Source of the DNA: Chloroflexota bacterium
GTDB lineage: Bacteria; Chloroflexota; Dehalococcoidia; CAUJGQ01
Length of the DNA: 33,266 nt
Direction of reading: 5' to 3'
NCBI GenBank assembly: GCA_963170165.1
Contig: CAUJGQ010000045.1
Location: forward strand, 1 to 33,266
Shown here: in pieces, positions 23,998-31,106 of the stretch
Layout of the letters: the number at the start of each line of letters is the position of its first letter
How positions within the stretch are numbered: the stretch's first letter is position 1
Translations under genes and position numbers: made by a program
The notes under the pieces: generated by a model
The model's database searches: none
Seen by the model: only the letters and a program-made list of their open reading frames with translations
Told to the model about the DNA's origin: nothing

Positions 23998-25416
23998 TCA
24001 GCCGTCGAGGCCATCACGGAACCGTGTCACCAACTGTTCGACCAACCGGCGGCGCGGACCGTCAATGCCGGACGTGCGGGTGATGACGCAGTTCGTTGAG
24101 TCGAAGACATGGTCCACCTTCTTCAGGCGGTTTGCCCGAAAACTTGAACCCGTCTCCGTACCTTCTATCAGAATCTCGCTGTCCTCCGGCACAAACGCCT
24201 CGCTGGCGCCGTTGACCGGAATCACCTGATACCTGCCCAAGTGCCGCAGCCGGGCGAAGTGGTCGGCAATGTTGGGGTACTCGGAAGCAACCCGAATGGC
24301 AGTGTGGCCCTGTCCGCGCCACCATCCCAGCGCTTCTGCCAGCGTGGTAGCCGGCACATCTTCGCTGACGGCAGCGGCGATACCGTAGCGCGAGCGCTGC
24401 AAGTCCAGCGCCTCTGCCACCGGGCTGGCTGGAAAGGCAAAGAGGTGATCAAGCAGCCAATCGCGGCCGGTGATGGCGAGGTCGAAGTTGCCCAGGGCCA
24501 CCTGCTGCGGCATATCCTGCGGCCGGATGACCTTCACCTCCAGCCCATCAATGCCGCTGGCCGGCCGGCGAACATAGCTCTTTTCGCCGTAGCCGTCGAA
24601 TGTCAGACCGGCGGCAGCCAGTGCGGCGAAGGTGTGACGTTGGGCGTGCCCGTCTGGCACAGCCAAGCGGACGCCCTCCCGCTCTCGACCAGCTGCCGGT
24701 GCGAGCCGCGATTCCAGCTGGGAAGCACGTGGGAGCGCGAGCGTCCCCGGCGGCACGGCCGGCGCCGCCATCGCCAGCAGGCGGCCGATAACCGCGCCCA
24801 GATCACGGCCCGCCAGCCCGCGGCGCCCAGCGATCAGCCAGGCCGAAGCGTCGAGGAGCGTGACGAGCGGCTCCAGCCCATGAGCGAGCACATCGGATGG
24901 GTCCTTGACGGCCAGAATAGCGAGGTCGGCATCCTCCGGCGGATAGGCTTCGGCCGCGCCCCAGACACTGTGAATGCTGTAGCGGGCAAACCGCATTCTG
25001 CGGGCAAACCGCTCAGCGATGCCGGGGAACTCCGAGACAATCCGCAGGCCACGCACCCCTGACCAGGAACGCAACGGGCCCAGCCGCTGCAGCGTCTCTG
25101 GAGCGGCAGCGGCAACCAGTTGATGACGGCCGAAGCCTAGCGGCCGGAGCACCGTGACATCGTCATAGGGGAACCGCGACTGCAGTTCCTCCACCCAGGC
25201 CGCGGAGCAGATACCGAAGTCGTAGTTGCCCAGTGCCACCTGGATGGGAATATCCTTCTCGCGAAACACGCGCAGGGCGACGTCGTCGCGACCTTCGAGC
25301 GATAGTCGCAACGAGCGCGACCCATCCGCGTAGGGTGAGCAAGCGAGGCCGCCGGCCGCCAGCGCCGCCGCCACGGGCCCGCGCAGGTCACCGGTAGGCA
25401 GGGCAAGCGTTAGCAC
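23998..25416 (-). CDS. hisG: Tandem-duplicated ATP phosphoribosyltransferase HisG
   Basis: HisG joins ATP and PRPP in the first step of histidine synthesis. This 472-residue protein carries two short-form HisG units. Residues 1-200 include MLTLALPTGDLR, REKDIPIQVALGNYDFGI, LRIVSEFPGIAERF. Residues 248-450 repeat them as VRLAVPDGH, RPQDMPQQVALGNFDLAI, IRVASEYPNIADHF. The PRPP loop is present only in the second unit (ETGSSFRANRL, 421-431); the matching place in the first reads KDPSDVLAHGL (171-181). So the N-terminal copy is probably non-catalytic. Normal short HisG is about 210 residues. GTG 25416 overlaps the hisZ stop by seven bases, with GGGGAGGGG just upstream. Confidence 0.9.
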   Translation of the reverse strand: MLTLALPTGDLRGPVAAALAAGGLACSPYADGSRSLRLSLEGRDDVALRVFREKDIPIQVALGNYDFGICSAAWVEELQSRFPYDDVTVLRPLGFGRHQLVAAAAPETLQRLGPLRSWSGVRGLRIVSEFPGIAERFARRMRFARYSIHSVWGAAEAYPPEDADLAILAVKDPSDVLAHGLEPLVTLLDASAWLIAGRRGLAGRDLGAVIGRLLAMAAPAVPPGTLALPRASQLESRLAPAAGREREGVRLAVPDGHAQRHTFAALAAAGLTFDGYGEKSYVRRPASGIDGLEVKVIRPQDMPQQVALGNFDLAITGRDWLLDHLFAFPASPVAEALDLQRSRYGIAAAVSEDVPATTLAEALGWWRGQGHTAIRVASEYPNIADHFARLRHLGRYQVIPVNGASEAFVPEDSEILIEGTETGSSFRANRLKKVDHVFDSTNCVITRTSGIDGPRRRLVEQLVTRFRDGLDG

Positions 25417-26666
25417 TGGCCCCTCCCCAACGCCGCCAGCACCAGATCCATGCTGGCGGCTCCCAGGTCGCCGCCCGATTGGACATCATGCAGCACGTAG
25501 CGGGCGGCGCCGCGGGCGGGGTCCACGGTCAAGGTCCACCGGCAGGCAGGATGGCGGCGCGAGCCTACCAGCTCGGCGCAGAATCCGGCCGCCTGCAACT
25601 CACTCGCGACGCTCAGCGCCAGTCCGGCCGCCTCCGCCGAGACGGCGGCAGGCTGGACCAGGACGACGGGGCCGCGCTCTGGCTCGATCTCCGGCATCCT
25701 GGCCATGACGTGTTCCATAGCCAACCCAAAGCCGCAGGCCGGAACGGCGCTACCGGCGGTCCGGTGCACCAGGCTGTCGTATCGGCCGCCACCGCCGGCA
25801 TCACTGCCATCACTGAGGGCGAAGCGGAAGATAGGGCCGGTGTAGTACTCGAAGTCGCGGGCCAAGGTCATCGAGATGTCGAATGGGCAGCCGGTGGCCG
25901 CCAGGGCCCGCGCCACGAGATCGAGCTCATCCAGCGCCGGTGCCATCCCCGGCACCGCTTCGGCGAACACGGCACGCAGATTAGACAAGTAGCCGGCATC
26001 GGTTCCGGTGACCGTGAACAGCAGGTCAAGCGGGGCGCGCACGTCAGGCAGGCGGCCCAGGATCTCCTGGGTAACCGACAGATCGCCGTCGAGGATGCGG
26101 TCGTAGCGCTCTGCCTGCTCGTCCGGAGCGAAGCCAGCCCGCGCCAGCAGCGCCCGCAGCACGCCGGTATGCGACAGTCGTACGCGGACGTCTCCCAGCC
26201 CCAGGCGCTGCAGCACGCGGCGACCGGCGGCCATCAGCTCGATATCGCCCGCCGGCCATGTATGACCGTACACCTCGGCGCCACACTGCCACAGCTCACG
26301 CGGTTCGTCGCCCTGTGCGAAGCGGAAAATATTCTGCACATAGAATAGCTTCGCGGGCTCATCCGTGAAGTGCTCGGCATACACCCGCGCGGCCGGAATC
26401 GTCGTGTCCGGCCGCAGCACGACCCGCTCGCCACTCCAGCCGTCCCAGTCCAAGAAGGAGTAGACGCGGTCCAGCAGGTGCGGCGACAGTGTGCCGGCAC
26501 TGGTGAACAGGTGCAACCACTCAATCGTGGGAGTACGCACTTCCTGGTAGCCCCAGCCGAGCAGTTCGTCTCGAAACGCCCGTTCGATACGGCGGAAGCG
26601 GGTCATGTCCTCGGGGAGCAGGTCGCGCATACCGCGCCCGCGCAGAAGTTCGACGGCAGCAGTCAT
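25410..26666 (-). CDS. hisZ: ATP phosphoribosyltransferase regulatory subunit HisZ
   Basis: This 418-residue protein is a histidyl-tRNA synthetase paralogue that activates short-form HisG and mediates histidine feedback. It shows class II core blocks: GMRDLLPEDMTRFRRIERAF, the stretch RVVLRPDTTIPAARVYAEHF, LFYVQNIFRFAQGDEPRELWQ, and FEYYTGPIFRF, AGGGGRYDSL. Adjacency to hisG and divergence from true HisRS support HisZ. I chose ATG 26666: an in-frame TTG at 26720 has no ribosome binding site, and a TACAAT -10 box lies between the two. The C-terminal region (about 325 on) resembles an anticodon-binding-like domain. It leads the his cluster. Confidence 0.88.
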   Translation of the reverse strand: MTAAVELLRGRGMRDLLPEDMTRFRRIERAFRDELLGWGYQEVRTPTIEWLHLFTSAGTLSPHLLDRVYSFLDWDGWSGERVVLRPDTTIPAARVYAEHFTDEPAKLFYVQNIFRFAQGDEPRELWQCGAEVYGHTWPAGDIELMAAGRRVLQRLGLGDVRVRLSHTGVLRALLARAGFAPDEQAERYDRILDGDLSVTQEILGRLPDVRAPLDLLFTVTGTDAGYLSNLRAVFAEAVPGMAPALDELDLVARALAATGCPFDISMTLARDFEYYTGPIFRFALSDGSDAGGGGRYDSLVHRTAGSAVPACGFGLAMEHVMARMPEIEPERGPVVLVQPAAVSAEAAGLALSVASELQAAGFCAELVGSRRHPACRWTLTVDPARGAARYVLHDVQSGGDLGAASMDLVLAALGRGQC

Positions 26667-26699
26667 GAGCCGGGCAGCCTCGCGCTCGGGATCAGCCCG

Positions 26700-26705
26700 A
26701 TTGTA
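26700..26705 (-). promoter_or_regulatory. Possible -10 box for the his cluster
   Basis: TACAAT on the minus strand at 26705-26700 would start transcription near 26693, upstream of hisZ ATG 26666. No good -35 is visible at 16-18 bp. It supports the shorter hisZ start. Confidence 0.35.
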
Positions 26706-26753
26706 CCGGACCTTGCCCAACAGGGAAGGGCAGCCGGCAGATCGGTAACGCGG

Positions 26754-26759
26754 TAGAAT
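26754..26759 (+). promoter_or_regulatory. Possible -10 box for the slipin gene
   Basis: TAGAAT lies 22 bases before ATG 26781, with GGGAGGT between them as ribosome binding site. A matching -35 is not evident. Confidence 0.35.
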
Positions 26760-26780
26760 GCCGCTGACGGGAGGTCCGCC

Positions 26781-27692
26781 ATGTGGGAGGCGATTGGTGT
26801 GCTGATTGGCGTTGCGGCCGCCGGGCTGGCTCTGGCCGGAACTGCCGTACGCGTGGTGCAGGAGTATGAGCGAGGGGTCGTATTTCGGTTGGGCCGGATG
26901 GCCGGTGCCCGCGGGCCGGGGCTGATTCTGCTAATACCCGTGATCGAGCGGATGCAGCGCGTCGACCTGCGCATTGTGGCGCTCGATGTCCCGGCGCAGG
27001 AGGTGATCACCAAGGACAATGTCACGGTCAAGGTGAACGCCGTGCTCTACTTCCAGGTGCGCAACCCGGAGGCGGTGGTGGTGCGCGTGCTGGACTTCGT
27101 GCGGGCTACGTCGCAAATCGCCCAAACCACGTTGCGCAACGTCGTTGGCCAATCGGAACTCGACGAACTGCTGGCAGAGCGCGAGCGCATCAATGCCCGC
27201 CTGCGCCAGATCATCGACACGGCCACCGAGCCCTGGGGCGTCGAGATCACCCTGGTCGAAATCAAGGACATCGAGCTGCCACAGGGCATGCAGCGGGCGA
27301 TGGCGCGCCAGGCGGAAGCGGAGCGCGAACGGCGGGCGAAGATCATCAACGCCGACGGCGAGTATCAGGCCGCAGAACGGCTGGCCGACGCCGGCAAAGT
27401 GCTCGCTGAGGTGCCGACCACGATGCAGCTCCGGTTCTTGCAGACGCTGGGCGAGATCGCGACCGAGAAGAACAGCACCATCGTACTGCCGGTGCCCGTC
27501 GATCTGCTGTCCGCGTTCATGGGTGGTCCAAGACCAACCACCGCGGCGCCGCCACCGCTCACCGCGCACACGATCCCGCTGGAGGAGGCGGGGCCGCCGA
27601 GGCTGACCCCCGTGGACCGGTTCGAGCCGCATCCGCGCGCCCGTGCCGAATCCCGGCTGCCTGAGGGGGAGCCGCGCCAACCGACGGACTAG
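26781..27692 (+). CDS. SPFH/Band 7 slipin
   Basis: This 303-residue membrane protein belongs to the stomatin-like slipins, scaffold proteins of membrane microdomains. An N-terminal membrane segment (about residues 2-24) is followed by the SPFH domain: VVQEYERGVVFRLGRMAGAR, PGLILLIPVIERMQRVDLR, and VPAQEVITKDNVTVKVNAVL, then the hallmark LRNVVGQSELDELLAERERI. A helical section (about 165-220) precedes a proline-rich tail. GGGAGGT precedes ATG 26781. No NfeD-like gene is beside it, which many slipins have. It diverges from hisZ and its stop overlaps the convergent birA stop as CTAG. Confidence 0.93.
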   Translation: MWEAIGVLIGVAAAGLALAGTAVRVVQEYERGVVFRLGRMAGARGPGLILLIPVIERMQRVDLRIVALDVPAQEVITKDNVTVKVNAVLYFQVRNPEAVVVRVLDFVRATSQIAQTTLRNVVGQSELDELLAERERINARLRQIIDTATEPWGVEITLVEIKDIELPQGMQRAMARQAEAERERRAKIINADGEYQAAERLADAGKVLAEVPTTMQLRFLQTLGEIATEKNSTIVLPVPVDLLSAFMGGPRPTTAAPPPLTAHTIPLEEAGPPRLTPVDRFEPHPRARAESRLPEGEPRQPTD

Positions 27693-28459
27693 CCACCGGG
27701 CCGGAGGGTGACCTCACCGGCGGGTAATATGACGCGCGAGCCGTCGGCCCGACGCAGGACCAGCGCCCCGGCCCCGTCAACATCCTCCGCGATACCCGAT
27801 TCTGTGGCGCCTGCGAAGCTGACGGTGACCGCGCGACCCAGCGTTTGCAGGCGCGCGCGCCAGGCGGTGCGCGCCGCCTCGGCGTCGGGGTCATCGAGCC
27901 AGCGTTCCAGTGCGTTGAGCAAGGCGGCAAGCGTCTGCTCGCGTGACACCGGCCTGCCTACCTCCTGGGCGACGCTGGTGGCGATGGTGGCAATCTCAGG
28001 GACGGCGGCCGTATCCAGGTTGACGTTCAGGCCGATACCGATGATGGCGTAGTCCGGCCGGTCACCGGTGAATTCACCTTCAATCAGGATGCCGGCCAGC
28101 TTGCGCTCACCGACCCGCACGTCGTTCGGCCACTTGAACTCCACATCCAGGCCAGCCACGGCGGCCACGGCGTCTGCCACGGCCAGCGGCGCGATCATCC
28201 CGAGCCGCTTCATCCCCTCGCGCTCCGGCCGGACCAGCACCGAGACGTTCAGGTTGACCCCGGGCGGCGCGACCCACGTCCGCCCCAGCCGGCCGCGGCC
28301 GGCCACCTGCTCATCGGCGACGATCACCAGCCCCTCGGCGGTGCTCTGGGCGGCGCGCACCCGGACATCGTCCATGGTCGAACCGGTGCTAGGCAGAAAC
28401 ACCAGCTCGCGGCCGATGCGGTTGGTTGTGAGCAGAGCCGTAACGGTTGGAATGTGCAT
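27689..28459 (-). CDS. birA: Biotin--[acetyl-CoA carboxylase] ligase, group I (no HTH)
   Basis: This 256-residue enzyme activates biotin as biotinyl-AMP and attaches it to biotin carboxyl carrier protein. The catalytic motif GRGRLGR is at 54-60, with KWPNDV at 109-114 and KLAGIL at 120-125, followed by a C-terminal SH3-like domain. It lacks the N-terminal winged helix of bifunctional BirA, so it should not repress biotin genes itself. I chose ATG 28459, giving LLTTNRIGRELVFLPSTGST, the normal family start. No ribosome binding site is near it. GTG 28522 in frame would add 21 residues and would read through the leader hairpin. It follows a leader with a small ORF and hairpin. Confidence 0.93.
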   Translation of the reverse strand: MHIPTVTALLTTNRIGRELVFLPSTGSTMDDVRVRAAQSTAEGLVIVADEQVAGRGRLGRTWVAPPGVNLNVSVLVRPEREGMKRLGMIAPLAVADAVAAVAGLDVEFKWPNDVRVGERKLAGILIEGEFTGDRPDYAIIGIGLNVNLDTAAVPEIATIATSVAQEVGRPVSREQTLAALLNALERWLDDPDAEAARTAWRARLQTLGRAVTVSFAGATESGIAEDVDGAGALVLRRADGSRVILPAGEVTLRPGG

Positions 28460-28466
28460 GATGCTG

Positions 28467-28507
28467 AAATGAGAAGAAGGCGCCGGGGGACGACCCTCGA
28501 CGCCTTC
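28467..28507 (-). terminator. Terminator-like hairpin in the birA leader
   Basis: On the minus strand GAAGGCG (28507-28501) pairs with CGCCTTC (28482-28476); the inner bases pair further to a 4-base loop TCGT, giving a 14-position stem with one mismatch and one G-U pair. The stem is followed by TTCTCATTT. That is a weak U-tract, so termination or attenuation is plausible rather than certain. Confidence 0.55.
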
Positions 28508-28526
28508 ATGTTGCCAGGCCACGAGC

Positions 28527-28589
28527 CTAGCCCGCTGACCTCGAGAGGCAGCGGTGTGGGTGGCCGTAGCAACGTTGACTACTATCCAT
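28527..28589 (-). CDS. 20-codon leader ORF upstream of birA
   Basis: ATG 28589 opens a 20-codon ORF, MDSSQRCYGHPHRCLSRSAG, ending in TAG at 28527. It is preceded at seven bases by GGAGGT within a 12-base match to the 16S anti-Shine-Dalgarno sequence. A promoter sits just upstream and a terminator-like hairpin lies 20 bases after the stop. An in-frame ATG at 28595 would overlap the ribosome binding site. The peptide has two RC dipeptides and two histidines. I know no family for it. The layout is that of a leader peptide controlling downstream transcription, or a short independent peptide gene. Confidence 0.6.
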   Translation of the reverse strand: MDSSQRCYGHPHRCLSRSAG

Positions 28590-28593
28590 CCAC

Positions 28594-28605
28594 ATCACCT
28601 CCTTT
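28594..28605 (-). promoter_or_regulatory. Extended Shine-Dalgarno of the leader ORF
   Basis: AAAGGAGGTGAT on the minus strand matches the anti-Shine-Dalgarno region of 16S rRNA (ATCACCTCCTTT) over 12 bases. It is the strongest ribosome binding site seen in the window and it serves only the 20-codon ORF. Confidence 0.7.
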
Positions 28606-28616
28606 CCTCTGCTGGC

Positions 28617-28646
28617 ATCCTAGCAGCGCGGCCGGCGGCGCGTCAA
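28617..28646 (-). promoter_or_regulatory. Promoter of the birA leader
   Basis: On the minus strand TTGACG (28646-28641) and TAGGAT (28622-28617) are 18 bp apart. The predicted start near 28610 lies only about 20 bases before the leader ATG. The -35 matches other promoters in the window. It lies in the 222-bp gap after murE. Confidence 0.55.
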
Positions 28647-28681
28647 CGCGCAATTTGCACCGCCGGTCAACCAACAGGCGT

Positions 28682-30196
28682 TCAACGGTGATATCCCAGG
28701 CGGTGGAGCGCGGCCTCCGCGGCGGACCGCTCGTCCCACGGCTGCTTCTCGTCACCGACAATGATCGACTGCTCGTGGCCCTTCCCGGCGAGAACAACGA
28801 CATCTCCGGGGCGCGCTGTGGCCATCGCTACGGCGATTGCCTCGCCGCGGTCGCTGACACGGATGAACTCTCGACCCTCCTGCCTGCCTGCACGGAGCAT
28901 GGCGGCGGCGATATCCCCGATCACGGCAAGGGGATCCTCGTGGCGCGGGTCTTCGGTGGTGAGCACGGACAGGCCGGCGCCTTCGGCCGCGGCCCGCCCC
29001 ATCCCCTCTCGCCGCTCGGGAGACTGTTCGCCAGCGCTGCCAAACACGGCGATGATCCGGCCGCTGGTGAGCGGTCGCAGGACCGCCAACAGCTTCCGAA
29101 AGGCATGGCCGGTGTGGGCGTAATCGATGATCACGGTAAACGGCTGGTCAAGATCAACCCGCTCCATCCGGCCGGGCACACCTGCGAAGCGCGCAAGCGG
29201 TGCGCAGACATCTGCCAGCGTCATGCCGAACCCAAGCCCGGTGGCCACAGCCGCCAGTGCGTTGAGGACGTTGTAGGCGCCGGGCACAGGCACCAGCGCT
29301 TCCTGCTGACCCCACCGCCCATCCAGCACACAGCGCGTGCCAGCGGCGGTGGCCTCTACGATGGTGGCGCGCACGTCCGCAAGCTGGTCGATACCGTAGC
29401 TGATCACACCCAGCGACGTGGCTGCAGTCAGGTACCCAAATGATGCATCGTCAGCATTGAGGACGGCGAAGCGAGGTCCTGGCTTTTTGGATGCTTCAGT
29501 CAGCGCAAGCAGGCGCGCCTTTGCCTGCCAATAGGCAGACTGCGTCTGATGGAAGTCCAGGTGATCCTCGGTGATGTTGGTGAACACGGCCGCGTCGAAA
29601 CCCGCATGGTCGAGCTTGTGCAGCGCCAGGCCATGCGAGCTAGCCTCCAATACAGCGGTGGCCAGACCGGCGGCGCGCATCCGCGCGAGCAGTGCCTGGA
29701 CATCGGTCGCCTCTAACGTCGTCTGGCGGCTTGGGTTTGCCTCCCACTCGTCGCCGAACTTAAAGCGTGCGGTGCCGATCATGCCGGTCGGACCGAGCGG
29801 CGCGAGCACGGCAGCCAGCATGTGGCTGGTCGTCGTCTTACCATCCGTGCCGGTGACGCCGGCCACCCGCAGGTCATGGCCGGGGAAGCCCTGGATGGCA
29901 GCCGCGAGGGCGGACAGCGCGACGCGCGTGCTTCCGGCTTCAATCCACACGCAGGCTGTGGCATCCCAGCCACGTGGAGGGCCACCCCGCCCGCGTTCGA
30001 CCACCACAGCAGCAGCGCCTCGGCGGCGGGCATCGTCCAGGTAGGCGTGACCGTCTACGGTGAAGCCCGTCACCGCCACAAAGACGGCGCCCGTCGAGAC
30101 GGCGCGGGAGTCGTACGTGACGGCCGTCACCTCGGGGTCTCTCTCACCCGTGACCGTGACATCGGGTAGCGCCGCCAACAGCCTGGACAGGCGCAT
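28682..30196 (-). CDS. murE: UDP-MurNAc-tripeptide synthetase MurE
   Basis: This 504-residue Mur ligase adds the third residue of the peptidoglycan stem peptide. It has the N-terminal UDP-binding block TYDSRAVSTGAVFVAVTG, the ATP loop GTDGKTTT (from 116), SSHGLALHKLDH, FTNITEDHLDFH, and the C-terminal GKGHEQ. The position that selects the third amino acid, DNPR in meso-diaminopimelate enzymes, reads EDPR at 415-418. The arginine is kept but the asparagine is not, so diaminopimelate specificity is uncertain; ornithine or lysine are alternatives. ATG 30196 lies two bases after the stop of the upstream hypothetical gene. No other mur genes are in the window. Confidence 0.93.
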   Translation of the reverse strand: MRLSRLLAALPDVTVTGERDPEVTAVTYDSRAVSTGAVFVAVTGFTVDGHAYLDDARRRGAAAVVVERGRGGPPRGWDATACVWIEAGSTRVALSALAAAIQGFPGHDLRVAGVTGTDGKTTTSHMLAAVLAPLGPTGMIGTARFKFGDEWEANPSRQTTLEATDVQALLARMRAAGLATAVLEASSHGLALHKLDHAGFDAAVFTNITEDHLDFHQTQSAYWQAKARLLALTEASKKPGPRFAVLNADDASFGYLTAATSLGVISYGIDQLADVRATIVEATAAGTRCVLDGRWGQQEALVPVPGAYNVLNALAAVATGLGFGMTLADVCAPLARFAGVPGRMERVDLDQPFTVIIDYAHTGHAFRKLLAVLRPLTSGRIIAVFGSAGEQSPERREGMGRAAAEGAGLSVLTTEDPRHEDPLAVIGDIAAAMLRAGRQEGREFIRVSDRGEAIAVAMATARPGDVVVLAGKGHEQSIIVGDEKQPWDERSAAEAALHRLGYHR

Positions 30197-30198
30197 GA

Positions 30199-30615
30199 CT
30201 ACTGCTCCTCCCCGTCCGGCGCGTCGCTGAGCAGGCTGGTATAGAAGGCGACGATCGTCTCCATAGGACCAAGATCTTCGTCGTCCACCTCGGGGTAGTG
30301 CTCAAGCACCAACGACCGCTCCCTGGCCGTGACACGGGCTTGGGCCCGCCGGACATCGATCAGCAGCTGACAGGCGACGCGGACATCGCGCGGGGTGATA
30401 GCGGTCGTCGCCGGCCCGTCCGCCGCGGGCGCACCGGCCTCGATGTCGCGTGCATCGGAGTCGAGCTCGGCGGCATGCACCAGCTCACGCGCCTGCCCGA
30501 TCACGCCCTCGCCTTCAACCGGCACGGCCCGGTACAGCGCTGCGCAGAAGCGCGCCAGACGCGCCACCAGCGCCGCCCCACGCGGCAGCGGCTCCTCGTC
30601 TTGACCGTGCATCAT
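30199..30615 (-). CDS. Hypothetical protein between rnpB and murE
   Basis: This predicted 138-residue protein is acidic and largely helical, and I recognise no family. Helical segments include AALVARLARFCAALYRAV, DVRVACQLLIDVRRAQAR and METIVAFYTSLLSD. It has no signal peptide or membrane span. The start is uncertain: ATG 30615, ATG 30612, or GTG 30630, which has GAGGGTGA upstream. A longer frame reaches GTG 30663, closer to the rnpB terminator. The stop is two bases from the murE ATG, so the two are very likely cotranscribed and coupled. Confidence 0.65.
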   Translation of the reverse strand: MMHGQDEEPLPRGAALVARLARFCAALYRAVPVEGEGVIGQARELVHAAELDSDARDIEAGAPAADGPATTAITPRDVRVACQLLIDVRRAQARVTARERSLVLEHYPEVDDEDLGPMETIVAFYTSLLSDAPDGEEQ

Positions 30616-30681
30616 GTCCCGATCGCCCACCGGCTCACCCTCGGACAGCGTAGCACCCCGCACACCAGCAACTGAACGGGC

Positions 30682-30713
30682 GAGAGCCGCCCCACGGCGT
30701 GGAAGCGGCTCTC
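30682..30713 (-). terminator. Strong hairpin after rnpB
   Basis: GAGAGCCGC (30713-30705, minus strand) pairs perfectly with GCGGCTCTC (30690-30682), and the loop contains a further CCAC/GTGG pair. It starts a few bases after the 3' end of RNase P RNA. The following bases are not T-rich, so it may act in 3'-end formation rather than simple termination. Confidence 0.55.
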
Positions 30714-30715
30714 AA

Positions 30716-31077
30716 GATGCGCGCAGCCGGACTGTAAGCCGGGTTCTGTACCCCCAAGGCGGGGGTGGCAGTCATCTTTCTAGGTCTGCCGTTACCGGCA
30801 GGCTCAAGCAGCCAACCCGGGGACCGGCCGGGCACCGATGCGTCCCCTACTTGGCCTTGCTCCAGACGGGGTTTGCCCGGCCGGACGGTCTCCCGCCCGC
30901 CGGTGCGCTCTTACCGCACCATTTCGCCCTTACCAGCGTGTTGCGCCGGCGGTATGTTTCTGTGGCACTTTCCGTGGGGTCGCCCCCCCTGGGGATTACC
31001 CAGCGTCCTCGCCCGGTGGAGCCCGGACTTTCCTCTCCCCCGGTTTCCCGAGGCAGCGACTGCCCGTCCGGCTGCGC
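30716..31077 (-). ncRNA. rnpB: RNase P RNA (bacterial type A)
   Basis: This is the catalytic RNA that removes tRNA 5' leaders. On the minus strand the universal blocks are clear: GAGGAAAGTCCGGGCTCC (near 31041-31024), ACAGAAACATACCGCC (near 30963-30948) and AGAACCCGGCTTAC near the 3' end (about 30747-30734). The closing helix P1 is a perfect 12-bp pair between 31077-31066 and 30732-30721 (GCGCAGCCGGAC with GTCCGGCTGCGC). The size, about 360 bases, is normal. The 5' end fits a start seven bases after an extended -10 box. The exact 3' end is uncertain by a few bases. Confidence 0.95.
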
Positions 31078-31083
31078 GATCGT

Positions 31084-31092
31084 AGTATACCA
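31084..31092 (-). promoter_or_regulatory. Extended -10 promoter of rnpB
   Basis: TGGTATACT on the minus strand (31092-31084) is an extended -10 (TGN plus TATACT). It places the start near 31077, the first base of helix P1. No good -35 is present. The upstream part of the promoter overlaps the end of the recombinase-like gene (stop at 31107). Confidence 0.6.
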
Positions 31093-31106
31093 CGGCTGCC
31101 CTGGGC

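Noticed and set aside
25479-26348. 290-codon plus-strand frame opposite hisZ
   Set aside because: It lies wholly antisense to hisZ, which has clear family motifs. The translated product is unlike any protein.
26667-26720. Longer hisZ from TTG 26720
   Set aside because: No ribosome binding site, extra residues unlike HisZ, and a TACAAT box inside the extension.
28590-28610. Plus-strand CACCTCCTTTC as a fragment of 16S rRNA 3' end
   Set aside because: Only the anti-Shine-Dalgarno core matches; the flanking sequence is not rRNA, and on the minus strand it reads as an excellent ribosome binding site for a short ORF.
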